Shown here one piece after another: positions 46,059 to 55,702 of a DNA stretch of 64,000 bases (positions within the stretch are counted from its first letter, which is position 1; every line of letters starts with the position of its first letter). This DNA is from Amycolatopsis sp. DSM 110486 (lineage in GTDB: Bacteria > Actinomycetota > Actinomycetes > Mycobacteriales > Pseudonocardiaceae), in NCBI RefSeq assembly GCF_019468465.1, contig NZ_CP080519.1, forward strand, positions 10,893,131-10,957,130. Reading direction: 5' to 3'. The notes under the pieces are model-generated. The model was not told the origin of the DNA. It ran no database searches and saw only the letters and a list, made by a program, of their open reading frames with translations. A program made the position numbers and the translations under genes.

Positions 46059-47011
46059 CGCGGCTCTCCGATCCTCTGTGCTGCCCGCAGCCGCACGGAG
46101 GCGGCCCTCGGGTTGTGCTCGATCTCGCCTTCGCCTGCCTTCTCGGCTCCTCGGGTCAGGAGTTTCAGCTCGGGGCCGTGCCCGGGCAGTTCGACCGGGA
46201 GCCCCTCCGGGGTCCGCGACTTCGCGAGCTCCGCGAACGCCTGCTTCACCAGGCGGTCTTCGAGCGACTGGTAGGACTCCACGACGATGCGGCCGTCCAT
46301 CGCGAGCACCGAGAGCGCGGCCGGCATCGCCCGCCGCAGCACTTCGAGCTCGCCGTTGACTTCGATCCGCAACGCCTGGAACGTGCGCTTGGCCGGGTGC
46401 CCGCCGGTGCGGCGGCTCGCGGCCGGCACGGCGTCGTAAAGCAGCTCGACGAGCCGCGCGCTGCGCGTGAACGGCTCCTTCTCCCGCTCGGCGACGACCG
46501 CCCGCACGATCCGTTGTGCGAAGCGCTCTTCGCCGTAGTCGCGCAGGATCCGGATCAGCTCGCCGGGCGCGTAGGTGTTGAGCACGTCGGCGGCGGTGAA
46601 CCCGGTGGTCGGGTCCATCCGCATGTCCAGCGGGGAGTCCTTCGAGTACGCGAAGCCGCGCTCGGCGCGGTCCAGCTGCATCGAGGACACCCCGAGGTCG
46701 AAGAGGATGCCGTCCACACGGGACAGTCCCAGACCCTCGACGGCTTCGGGGAGCCCGTCGTAGACGGTGTGGACGAGGTCGACGCGGTCACCGTGCCGCG
46801 CGAGCCGCTCGGCCGAGCGCTCGAGCGCGGCGGGGTCGCGGTCCAGCGCGACGAGCCTCAGGCGGGGGAAAGCCGCCAGGAGCGCGTCGGAGTGGCCGCC
46901 GAGGCCGACGGTCGCGTCGACCAGCACCGCGTCGCGGTCGGCGAAGGCGGGGGTGAACAGTTCGACGATGCGGTCCAGCAGCACCGGAACGTGCTCGTGC
47001 TCGGTCGCCAT
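46055..47011 (-). CDS. rsmH: 16S rRNA (cytosine1402-N4)-methyltransferase
   Basis: 318 residues. [19 protein letters not shown] leads into the SAM site ([20 protein letters not shown]) and the later family motif [17 protein letters not shown]. It methylates C1402 in the small-subunit decoding centre. The ATG at 47011 has GGGGGAGGGGC directly upstream; a longer frame to 47098 has no support. The gene is also called mraW. Confidence 0.97.
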   Translation of the reverse strand: MATEHEHVPVLLDRIVELFTPAFADRDAVLVDATVGLGGHSDALLAAFPRLRLVALDRDPAALERSAERLARHGDRVDLVHTVYDGLPEAVEGLGLSRVDGILFDLGVSSMQLDRAERGFAYSKDSPLDMRMDPTTGFTAADVLNTYAPGELIRILRDYGEERFAQRIVRAVVAEREKEPFTRSARLVELLYDAVPAASRRTGGHPAKRTFQALRIEVNGELEVLRRAMPAALSVLAMDGRIVVESYQSLEDRLVKQAFAELAKSRTPEGLPVELPGHGPELKLLTRGAEKAGEGEIEHNPRAASVRLRAAQRIGEPR

Positions 47012-47226
47012 GCCCCTCCCCCTTTCGCGCTCCGTACTCCCGGGGAAGATGCGGCGGATGCCGTCAGGTCCCTGCCCGCCCGCGGTCCGACCTGGCACCG
47101 GGGAAGGTGCGCCAGGGCCAAAGAGCGGACAGAGGCCTCACGGCATCCGCGGGGACGTTTTCCGGTTCCACGGCCTCGGCGGACCCGCGTCCCCCGACGA
47201 CGCAGGTGCTCCGGTGTCCGTGTCCC

Positions 47227-47658
47227 CTAGAAGACGCCCGGTAGAACTTCCTCTCGAGCCTTCGCGTAGCTGTCCTCGTGTTCGTCCAGGTAGCCCTGCC
47301 ACGCCTGGGCGTCCCAGATCTCCAGCCTGGTGATCGCACCGATCACCACGCACTCCTTGTTCAGCCCGGCGTAGCGCCGGAGCTCGGACGCGATGGTGAT
47401 GCGCCCCTGCCCGTCCGGGCGTTGTTCGTCCGTTCCGGCGAACAGGTAGCGCTGGTAGGCCCGAACCGCCTCGTTCGTGAACGGGGCGTCGGCGACCTTC
47501 CGTGCCATCTGCTCGAACTCGGCGCGGGGGAAGACGAAGAGGCAGTGGTCCTGCCCCTTGGTGACCATCAGCCCGCCGGCCAACTCGTCGCGGAACTTGG
47601 CGGGCAGCGCGAGCCGCCCTTTGTCGTCCAGCTTCGGGGTGTGGGTGCCGAGGAACAC
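47227..47658 (-). CDS. mraZ: Transcriptional regulator MraZ
   Basis: 143 residues with two SpoVT-AbrB-type half domains: [15 protein letters not shown] near residue 10 and [15 protein letters not shown] near residue 80. MraZ binds repeated TGGG boxes ahead of its own gene and represses the dcw operon. Four such boxes lie at 47726-47760. The GTG at 47658 has GGAGGTGGAGG upstream. Confidence 0.97.
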   Translation of the reverse strand: MFLGTHTPKLDDKGRLALPAKFRDELAGGLMVTKGQDHCLFVFPRAEFEQMARKVADAPFTNEAVRAYQRYLFAGTDEQRPDGQGRITIASELRRYAGLNKECVVIGAITRLEIWDAQAWQGYLDEHEDSYAKAREEVLPGVF

Positions 47659-47725
47659 CGGCCTCCACCTCCCTACCGGCTCCGGCTGGCGAACCACCCG
47701 ACTCCGGCCCCGGGGCTCCCTTCTG

Positions 47726-47767
47726 CCCCACTGGTCACCACCGTACCCCACTTTTCACCACAGTCAA
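47726..47767 (-). promoter_or_regulatory. mraZ promoter with four MraZ-box repeats
   Basis: On the minus strand the repeats are TGGTG, TGGGG, TGGTG and TGGGG, each separated by exactly 5 bases (47760 down to 47726). They lie within and just downstream of a -35/-10 pair, TTGACT (47762-47767) and TACGGT (47740-47745) with 16 bases between. The layout matches the known MraZ site of direct TGGGN repeats spaced by 5, and binding would block RNA polymerase. Confidence 0.8.
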
Positions 47768-48240
47768 CGCGACCTGCCTCGCGTTAACTCCGTCGTGTCA
47801 CGCGTTTACGCAGGTCAGCGCTGTGGGGCCTGGTGGGGGGTGGGTGGGGGGCCGTGGTCAAGATCCCCCGCGCCGGGGTCTCGGAGCAACCCGGACCGGG
47901 TGCCGACGTCCGCAGAACGGCAGCGTGAAGACCAGGGATCCCCTGGGTGGGGCCCGGTGGGGAACCCGGGTGGGGCCCGGTGGGGCCGCGGGTGGGGAAC
48001 GGTGGCGACGCGTGTGGGGTGTGGTGGGGAGACCGGTGGGACCGCCGGTGGAGCGGCGTGGCGAATCCGGGAACCCCTGGTCACCGAGCACTCCCGGGTC
48101 ACCACGCACTCCGAGTCGCCGAGTGCTCCAGGCCACCAGGCACTCCGAGTCGCCAGCACTCCAGCCACCAGGCGCTGGTCGTCGCCGAGCGCTCGTGGTC
48201 ACCGACACTCCGGGCCACCAGGCTCGGACGTGCGGGCGGA
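47768..48240. repeat. Repeat-rich gap upstream of mraZ
   Basis: No gene is supported in this 470-bp stretch. It contains a G-run cluster at 47825-47851 (four runs of three or more G with short loops, a G-quadruplex candidate). TGGGG boxes in pairs spaced by 5 bases occur at about 47948-48029. A set of imperfect repeats of about 25-30 bp built on ACTCC, GAGTCGCC and CCACCAGG lies at about 48085-48225. The unit length is variable. Confidence 0.65.
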
Positions 48241-49344
48241 TCAGGCCGGGGGCAGGGCAGCGGCCGCGGTCGGCTCGTGGCCGTGGGCCGGCGTCGTGTG
48301 CGGTTGCAGGGCGTAGACCACCCAGCCGACGAGCGACAGGCCCGCCCAGCTGATCGCGCGGTAGATGAGCACGGTCGCGGCGGCCGGTGCGGCGGGGACG
48401 CCCGCGGCCACCAGCACGCCGAGCAAACCGGCTTCGGCGAGGCCGGCGCCGCCGGGGAGGATCTGGAGGGCGATGCTGGCCTGGACGACCAGGAAGCCCA
48501 CGGCGAGGACGTCCCAGCGTATGTGCGTGCCGGTGCCCTCGGCGCTGGCGATGAGGGCGAAGAAGTCGAATCCCCAGCTGGCGAGCGCGAGGACCAGCAG
48601 GATGCTCCAGCGGGCCCCGCCCGGGCGCAGGCGCGCGACGCGTTCCGACAGCTGGAGCGCGGCGGCGTCGGCTTTCTCGAGCCAGGTCTTGCGGCAGGTG
48701 GCGCACGTGCCCGGGGTGCGGCCGAAGACCCGCAGCAGTGAGGTGAGCCCGCGGCGCAGGACTGTCGGGTGTGTCAGCAGCGCCCACACCCCCGCGGAAC
48801 CCGCCGCGACCACGATGGCCGCGGGCACGGCCAGGCGCAGCGGCACCCGGCCGGCCCAGGCGAGGCCGAGCCAGCCGAGGACGATGAGCAGCACGGTGGT
48901 GATCACGCCGGCGAGCAGGACCGCCCAGGCCGACAGCGCGCTGTCGACGCCGCGGCGGCGCAGCTGGTTGATCGCGTAGGCGAGCGAGCCGGCTCCACCG
49001 ACCACGGGGACCGTGGTGGAGACGGCGTTCTGAGCGAAGGTGATGCCCTGCACGGCCGAGGCCGGCACGTGCGCTCCCCCGACGAGCAGCAGCTGGCGGT
49101 GCAGTTCGCCGTACACGGCCAGCGCCGTGAGCCCGGCGAGCCCGGCGGCCGCGACCCAGCCCCACTGCACGTGGTCGAGCTGCGAGAACTCCGTGGCCAG
49201 CTCCGGAACGCGCCACACGAGGTACCCAAGCGCGGCGGCCACGACGGCCCAGTGGAGCACGGGCCGCCAGGGCAGGCGGCGCCGCACCCGGGTGCGGTGC
49301 TCGACCGCTCCGGACTCCGTGTCCGCCATCTCGAGACTCGTCAC
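48241..49344 (-). CDS. Lysylphosphatidylglycerol-synthase-TM/UPF0104 family membrane protein
   Basis: 367 residues with about eight helices. Motifs are TFAQNAVSTTVPVVGGAGSL near residue 95 and LQILPGGAGLAEAGLLGVL near residue 305, the family's flippase-like repeats. A cytoplasmic Cys pair occurs in GTCATCRKTW near residue 205. Members flip or synthesise aminoacylated or glycosylated lipids, but the charging domain is absent, so it is probably a flippase-type protein. GTG 49344 has GGGAGGAGG six bases upstream. Confidence 0.85.
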   Translation of the reverse strand: MTSLEMADTESGAVEHRTRVRRRLPWRPVLHWAVVAAALGYLVWRVPELATEFSQLDHVQWGWVAAAGLAGLTALAVYGELHRQLLLVGGAHVPASAVQGITFAQNAVSTTVPVVGGAGSLAYAINQLRRRGVDSALSAWAVLLAGVITTVLLIVLGWLGLAWAGRVPLRLAVPAAIVVAAGSAGVWALLTHPTVLRRGLTSLLRVFGRTPGTCATCRKTWLEKADAAALQLSERVARLRPGGARWSILLVLALASWGFDFFALIASAEGTGTHIRWDVLAVGFLVVQASIALQILPGGAGLAEAGLLGVLVAAGVPAAPAAATVLIYRAISWAGLSLVGWVVYALQPHTTPAHGHEPTAAAALPPA

Positions 49345-49442
49345 GCCGGCCTCCTCCCACGCTGCTCTCGCTGGCGACAACCCCAGTGTGCGGCCGAGCA
49401 TTCCGCCCACCACGGCGTGAAGTATCACGCCGCGAACTACCG

Positions 49443-50228
49443 TCAGCGGGCTTGACCGGCACCGATCGGCTGCCGCACGACCGGCAACCGGCCGACGAGG
49501 TGGTCGGCCGCGAACAGCCCGGCCCCCGCCAGAGCGAACGCCGCCACCGGTCCGAGCGGCACCACGCACCACGCCGTGACCACGGCGAACACCAGCGTCC
49601 CCGGCAGTGAGCGCAAGGCGGAGCGCACCAGGGTTTCCGCGGCGGCGAAGCCGGACCCGTGGTGAGTGGTCGGGGTGAGGATCGCCAGCACGACCGGCGT
49701 GCAGGCGAGCACGCCGGCCAGGTGCGGGCCCAGCAGGCTGGACAGGACGGCCAGCGCCGTCACGACGGCCGCCGCGGCGCCGACGCGCACGGGCAGCTCC
49801 CAGCGCGGGGCCGGCGCGATGGTGTCGACCCGGGGCGCCGGCGGCCAGGTCACCAGCCCGATGAGCACGACCGCGCCGGTCACCGCCGCCGCGAGCCACG
49901 GCGACCGCACTTCGGCCACCAGCGACAACGCCCCGGCGGCGACGGCGAGCGCCACCGTGACCGCGACGGCCGGGCGCGGCACCCTGCGGGCGACCCGGCC
50001 GTAGCCGAGGCAGAAGGCTGCCACCACCAGCTGGCCGGCGATCATCCCGCGCGCCGCGTCGGCCACGGCGGCGGTGCCGTCGCGCGCGAGGAGAACGAGG
50101 AGGAACGGGAAGGTGGTCGTCGGGAAGCCCGCGAGCCGCCCGCCGAGCCGCGGGCCGTAGCGGCGCTGGACGACGGTCACGAGCAGGACGCTGAACACGG
50201 GCAGAACGGGCGGCAGCAGGACTTCCAT
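49443..50228 (-). CDS. Multi-pass membrane protein of unknown function
   Basis: 261 residues with about eight hydrophobic helices and a Gly/Ala-rich sequence. The loop LVTWPPAPRVDTIAPAPRW is the main hydrophilic segment; there is no recognised motif beyond transport-like composition. It is divergent from an Lrp/AsnC regulator with 120 bp between, so that regulator may control it, as in amino-acid exporters. ATG 50228. Confidence 0.75.
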   Translation of the reverse strand: MEVLLPPVLPVFSVLLVTVVQRRYGPRLGGRLAGFPTTTFPFLLVLLARDGTAAVADAARGMIAGQLVVAAFCLGYGRVARRVPRPAVAVTVALAVAAGALSLVAEVRSPWLAAAVTGAVVLIGLVTWPPAPRVDTIAPAPRWELPVRVGAAAAVVTALAVLSSLLGPHLAGVLACTPVVLAILTPTTHHGSGFAAAETLVRSALRSLPGTLVFAVVTAWCVVPLGPVAAFALAGAGLFAADHLVGRLPVVRQPIGAGQAR

Positions 50229-50348
50229 GCCCTGAACGTTTCCAGGAAGTCCGCCGAAGATGGCTCGGAAATCACGGCCCATCCCGCGTCGGTGCCGAGC
50301 TTTCCTCGGCACTTGCCGGATTGCGCCGAGTTCTACACACTCATTCGC

Positions 50349-50801
50349 GTGGACGCCATCGACCGCTCGCTCGTCCGGCTCCTCGAAGAGGACGCCCGCC
50401 GCAGCTACAACGAGCTCAGCGCCCAGGTGCGCCTGTCCGCCAACACCGTCGCGGACCGGGTCCGCCGCCTCCGCGCCGCCGGCGTCATCCGCGGCTTCCG
50501 GGCCGACCTCGACCCCGCCGCACTGGGCCGCGGCCTGACCATGGTGAGCGACATACGCCTGCGCGAAGACGTCGACCGCACCCACTTCGAACGCGAGCTG
50601 CATCGCGTCCCGCAGGTCGTGTCGGGCGCCCGCATGACCGGCGAGTACGACTACCAGCTCCGCCTCGCCTGCCTGGACCCCGCGGAGTTCGAAACGGTCG
50701 TCGACCGCCTCAAACGCGACCACGGCGTGCGCGAATTGCGCAGCCGCCTGGTGCTCCACGAGCTCGACGTGAGCGCGACCGGCCTGCTCGACCTCGCCTG
50801 A
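50349..50801 (+). CDS. Lrp/AsnC family transcriptional regulator
   Basis: 150 residues. The N-terminal HTH (LLEEDARRSYNELSAQVRLS) is followed by a RAM ligand-binding domain (EYDYQLRLACLDPAEFETVV). Proteins of this type bind amino acids and act as dimers or octamers. GTG 50349 has no strong ribosome site. Likely target is the divergent membrane gene. The amino acid is unknown. Confidence 0.92.
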   Translation: MDAIDRSLVRLLEEDARRSYNELSAQVRLSANTVADRVRRLRAAGVIRGFRADLDPAALGRGLTMVSDIRLREDVDRTHFERELHRVPQVVSGARMTGEYDYQLRLACLDPAEFETVVDRLKRDHGVRELRSRLVLHELDVSATGLLDLA

Positions 50802-50813
50802 GCTGCCGGCGGC

Positions 50814-51533
50814 TCAGCCGAACAGCGCCAGCACCCGCTCGACCAAGCGCGGCCCGTCGACCGGTGCGACGTTCACCCAGTCCTGCCCACCCCGCCCGCT
50901 CGACACGCCGGCGGAGTACGCGCCCACGTCGGTGTCGAACCAGGTCAGCCCGCCGCAGCGCTCGATCCGCCCGCCGCTGCCCCGCCTGTAGACGCCGAAC
51001 TGCCCCGCCGCGAACACCGGCCGCGCCTGGATCGCGGCGACCTCCTCGGCCTGGCGCGCCGTCGAAGCCGAGGTCGCGGAAGACGTCGAATCCCACCCCG
51101 AAGCCGGCAGGCTCACGCCGAACCCGGGCCCGGCGGACAGCGCCGGCAGCACCTCGACGAGCGCCGACACGAGCTCCCCCTCACGGATCCCGCTGAGCCC
51201 GATCGTCCGTTCCGGCTGCACCGCCAGCACTCCGCTGCGTCCGCGCACGGCGGTCACGGCGCGGAACGGCGTGTCGGCCGTCATGTCCACCAGGGCTTCG
51301 CACGCGACGTAGCGCGAACCGCTGTCCAGCAGCCGCAGCCGGTTCTCCAGCTCGGGCGCGAGCTGCCCGTCGAAGAGGCCGCGGTCGGTCAGGCCGCGGT
51401 AGACCTCGGCGCGCACGGCCGCGCGCTCGGCCTCCGTCGCGCCGACGCCGGGCACCGCCAGGGGCACCGGCACGTGGCCGAGCCCGAGGTCGTGCCACAC
51501 CACGTCGAAGGCCGACGCGGAGAGCCGGATCAA
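50814..51533 (-). CDS. ESX secretion-associated protein, EspG-like
   Basis: 239 residues with the EspG pattern: a start MIRLSASAFDVVWHDLGLG, a central SRYVACEALV stretch and a GQFGVYRRGS C-terminal part. EspG proteins are cytoplasmic chaperones that bind PE-PPE pairs and deliver them to the type VII secretion machine. It overlaps the PPE-like gene by 4 bp. No ESX core genes (eccA-E, esxAB) are in the window. Confidence 0.82.
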   Translation of the reverse strand: MIRLSASAFDVVWHDLGLGHVPVPLAVPGVGATEAERAAVRAEVYRGLTDRGLFDGQLAPELENRLRLLDSGSRYVACEALVDMTADTPFRAVTAVRGRSGVLAVQPERTIGLSGIREGELVSALVEVLPALSAGPGFGVSLPASGWDSTSSATSASTARQAEEVAAIQARPVFAAGQFGVYRRGSGGRIERCGGLTWFDTDVGAYSAGVSSGRGGQDWVNVAPVDGPRLVERVLALFG

Positions 51534-52096
51534 GCCGGCCCCGAGCCCAGCGCCGGGGTGTCCGGGAACGCGATGCCCGGCACCAGCCCGTGCAACGCCG
51601 TATCGCGGGTGCGCACGACGTCGATCGCCTTCTGCCGCGCCGCTTCGGCTTCCGCGCGGCGCGCGTCCATCGCGAAGGACAACCCGGCGAGCTCCAGGAC
51701 GTTGCCGCTCGCGGCGGCCGAGCGGATCATCGCCGCCGGGTCGAATTCGACGGGCGGCGGCATCTCGGCCCGCGCCCGCGCCGCGACGTCGGCCTGCCCT
51801 GCCACCGAGTCACCGACCACAGTGGACACGGCGGCGGACTCCCCGAGCCAGCCGGCCGCCCGCGCGAGCACCGCGCGCATCGCGTCGCCCGCCTCGCCTT
51901 CCCACGTCTCCTGGCTGCCCGCCGACAACGCGGCCAGTGACGCGGTCGAGTCCTCGAACCTGCGCGCCAGCTCGGTCCAGCGCGCCCCGGCCTGGCCGGC
52001 CGCGACGGGGTCGTTGCCGTGCTCGACTTGCGCCGCCAGCGCTTCGTGACTGAAGGACTCGTAACGGGCCGTCGGCTCGGGCACGGCTGCGGACAC
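51530..52096 (-). CDS. PPE-like type VII secretion substrate
   Basis: 188 residues, helical, with a WxG-like turn (TWEGEAGDAM) in the middle of a helical hairpin and long amphipathic helices, but no classical PPE at the N-terminus. A PPPVEFDPAAMIRSAA segment precedes the C-terminal helices. It probably pairs with the 126-residue product of 52668-53048 and uses the EspG-like chaperone. Start ATG 52096. Secretion is inferred from neighbours. Confidence 0.7.
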   Translation of the reverse strand: MSAAVPEPTARYESFSHEALAAQVEHGNDPVAAGQAGARWTELARRFEDSTASLAALSAGSQETWEGEAGDAMRAVLARAAGWLGESAAVSTVVGDSVAGQADVAARARAEMPPPVEFDPAAMIRSAAASGNVLELAGLSFAMDARRAEAEAARQKAIDVVRTRDTALHGLVPGIAFPDTPALGSGPA

Positions 52097-52129
52097 GGCA
52101 CACCTTCCGGTTGACGGGTTCGGGAAAGC

Positions 52130-52675
52130 TCAGGGCAGCTTCGGCTCGACCAGCCCGGCGACGGTCGTCGCGCGGGAGCACGCCAGCGTGGTGTCGGAGA
52201 AGCTCGCGTTGCTCACGTCCACCTGCACGCTCGCGGAGTCGCCGACGCCGAGCAGCACGGCGCACGTGCCGGCGGCGGCCTTCTTGTCCGCTACCTGCAG
52301 TGCCTGGTGCGCGCCGACCTTCTTCTTGGTGCGGGTGCCGTGGGAGACGTCGAGGTTGGCGAGCCCGGCGCTCTCGTCGAGCGTGACCGTGACGCCGAAC
52401 GTCGAGGGCACGGTCCAGTCGCACGCGCGCGCCTCGCCGATCGTCTTCGGCTTGCCCAGCTCGGTGAGCCCCGCGCTCGAGCGGTCGCTCGGCGAGAGCA
52501 GCGCGCACGGGTCCAGGTCTGCCAGCGTCGCGTGGGCCGCGCTCGACGGCGCGGGTTCCGGGCCGCCGTCGGCCGCGACCGCCTTCGGGGTCACCGGGCG
52601 GCCGCACGCGGCGAGCACGACGAGGGCCGGGACGACCGGCACGAGCAGCAGGAGCTTGCGCACGGGCTCAGCCAC
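52130..52675 (-). CDS. DUF3558 family lipoprotein
   Basis: 181 residues. A signal peptide ends in the lipobox LAAC (Cys near residue 24), so it should be lipid-anchored on the cell surface after Lgt and LspA. The DUF3558 pattern follows: DLDPCALLSPSD and ARACDWTVPS, with Cys that may pair. The family is common beside ESX loci in Pseudonocardiales. Start at 52675, overlapping the PE-like gene by 8 bp. Confidence 0.85.
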   Translation of the reverse strand: MAEPVRKLLLLVPVVPALVVLAACGRPVTPKAVAADGGPEPAPSSAAHATLADLDPCALLSPSDRSSAGLTELGKPKTIGEARACDWTVPSTFGVTVTLDESAGLANLDVSHGTRTKKKVGAHQALQVADKKAAAGTCAVLLGVGDSASVQVDVSNASFSDTTLACSRATTVAGLVEPKLP

Positions 52676-53048
52676 CGGCGCAGTCCACGCCGTCGGCCGC
52701 CGCGTCGTCCTCGCGCTGGTACTTTTTCAACGCGCTCGCGATGCGTTCCTTGAGGTTCTCGATCTGCTTGCCGAACGCGATCAGCTGCGCGACCGCCGAC
52801 CCGTCTCGGCCGAAGCCGTACTGCGCCATGAATGTGCCGACCTCACCGGCGTACCCGCTGCCGAGCGGCACCGACCGACCCAGGACGTTGGCTTCGCGGA
52901 CCATCTCGCCCACCACGTCCTGCAGCTCGCCGAGCTTCGTGTAGGTGGCCGTCGCCAGCTCCGGCGCCACCGCGAACCGGCCGGAGCCGGATCCCGAACT
53001 CGTCAGGCCCGGAACGTCGGGCAGCGGTGCGGCCCCCACCTCGCTCAT
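52668..53048 (-). CDS. PE/WXG100-like helical protein of the ESX locus
   Basis: 126 residues. Two helical halves flank VPLGSGYAGEVGTF, followed by ENLKERIASALKKYQREDD, which resembles the C-terminal helix of small type VII substrates with a YxxxD/E-like export signal (YQRED). No PE motif is seen. First gene of the four-gene operon running to the EspG-like gene. The call is by context. Confidence 0.65.
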   Translation of the reverse strand: MSEVGAAPLPDVPGLTSSGSGSGRFAVAPELATATYTKLGELQDVVGEMVREANVLGRSVPLGSGYAGEVGTFMAQYGFGRDGSAVAQLIAFGKQIENLKERIASALKKYQREDDAAADGVDCAGG

Positions 53049-53320
53049 GAGCGGTTACGCCTCTCCGTAGTCGAGCGACCTCGGATTCGGAGCATACGTG
53101 AGAGCAGTCCGTCAGCGGGAGCACCCGAAAATGCGGCTCCGTACACCCGAACGGTGGACGGAGGGCATTACCGGAGAGTCATCGGCGGCCGTTCGCGGGG
53201 TTCCGGCGCCGAGTTCGCCCGAGTTTGACACACTGGATGGAAGGCTGATCGCTGCGTGGACAGCGAGCGACCCGGCGGAGCCGGTGGAAGCCGCACAGCC
53301 ATGCGCCACCAGGAGGACGA

Positions 53321-54397
<1,077 letters not shown>

Positions 54398-54430
54398 CCG
54401 GCGATCCCCTTACCCGAATCCGAGAACCGC

Positions 54431-55702
54431 ATGCTGCGTGCACTGTCCGGCCTCACCACCCGTGGCCGCTGCCTTCTGGCCGCGGGGATCGCCGCGGCCG
54501 TGTGCTCGCTGGTGCTCAACGAGCGTGATTTGCTGCGCGTCGCTGTCTTCGTAGTGGCGCTGCCGCTGCTGGTCGCGGCGTTCATCTCGGCGACCCGGCT
54601 GAGGCTCGGCGCCACGCGGGCGCTGCGGCCGGAGCGCGTGGCCGTCGGCGCGAGCGGCGAGGTGCACCTCGAGCTGTGGCGCAGCGGCCGGCTCCCGGGC
54701 GGCGAGGTCCTGCTCGAGGACGGCGTGCCGTACGCGCTGGGCTCGAAGCCGCGGTTCGTGGTCGAGCGGCTGCCGCACGACCGCCGGGTGCTGCTGCGCT
54801 ACCCGCTGCAGCCGTTGCTGCGCGGTATCCAGCAGGTGGGGCCCTTGCGCGCGACGATCACCGACCCGTTCGGGTTGTGCGAGTTCGAACGCGAGCTGAT
54901 CGGGCATTCGCGGCTCGTGGTGGTGCCCCGCGTCGTCGGTCTGTGGGGGCTGCCCGGCGGCGCCGGGGTCGGCGCGGGCGACGACGGCACCGTGCGCCTG
55001 CACGCCGGGCAGGGTGAGCCCGACGTGATCGTGCGCCACTACCGCACCGGCGACGACATGCGGAAGGTCCACTGGCGCTCCACCGCCCGCCGTGACGAGG
55101 TCATGGTGCGCGTGGAGGAACGGCCGTGGCGGGGCGGCACGACCGTGCTGGTCGACCACCGCGCCGCCGCCCACCACGGCACGGGTCCCACGGCCAGTCT
55201 CGAGTGGGCGGTGTCGTTCGCGGCTTCGGTCGCGCTGCACCTGCGCCGTTCCGGCCACCGCGTCCGTCTGGTCACCGAACACGGCATCACGCTCGCCGAC
55301 ACCCCGGGTGAAGGCGGCGAAGGCTACGACAACGTGGTGCTCGACGCGCTGGCCGGGCTGCAGCCCGCGCACCAGCGCGACGTGACGCTCGGGCACGACC
55401 CGGCCGAAGGACAGGAGCTCATCGCGGTGCTCGGCACGGTCAGCGCGGAGTCGGTGCACGAGCTGGCCCGCTACCGCCCACGCGGAGTGCGCAGCCTCGC
55501 GGTGCTGCTGGACACGCCGAGCTGGGCCGGGTCCGGCTCGTCCGACCACCAGGCCGCGGCCACGAACGACGCCGCCGAGCTGCTGCGCGCGAACGGCTGG
55601 GGCGTCGTGATCGCCGGCCCGCAGACGCAGATGCCGCAGGCGTGGGCCGAGCTGTGCCGCACGGGTGCCCACCGCGGCGCCCTGATCGGCGGTGCGCGAT
55701 GA
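54431..55702 (+). CDS. DUF58 family protein
   Basis: 423 residues. Two N-terminal hydrophobic helices (LLAAGIAAAVCSLVL and VAVFVVALPLLVAAF) are followed by a beta-rich part and the DUF58 motif HYRTGDDMRKVHWRSTARRD near residue 210. The region after it resembles a partial VWA fold. It is the likely MoxR client. Its stop overlaps the transglutaminase start (ATGA). Confidence 0.93.
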   Translation: MLRALSGLTTRGRCLLAAGIAAAVCSLVLNERDLLRVAVFVVALPLLVAAFISATRLRLGATRALRPERVAVGASGEVHLELWRSGRLPGGEVLLEDGVPYALGSKPRFVVERLPHDRRVLLRYPLQPLLRGIQQVGPLRATITDPFGLCEFERELIGHSRLVVVPRVVGLWGLPGGAGVGAGDDGTVRLHAGQGEPDVIVRHYRTGDDMRKVHWRSTARRDEVMVRVEERPWRGGTTVLVDHRAAAHHGTGPTASLEWAVSFAASVALHLRRSGHRVRLVTEHGITLADTPGEGGEGYDNVVLDALAGLQPAHQRDVTLGHDPAEGQELIAVLGTVSAESVHELARYRPRGVRSLAVLLDTPSWAGSGSSDHQAAATNDAAELLRANGWGVVIAGPQTQMPQAWAELCRTGAHRGALIGGAR

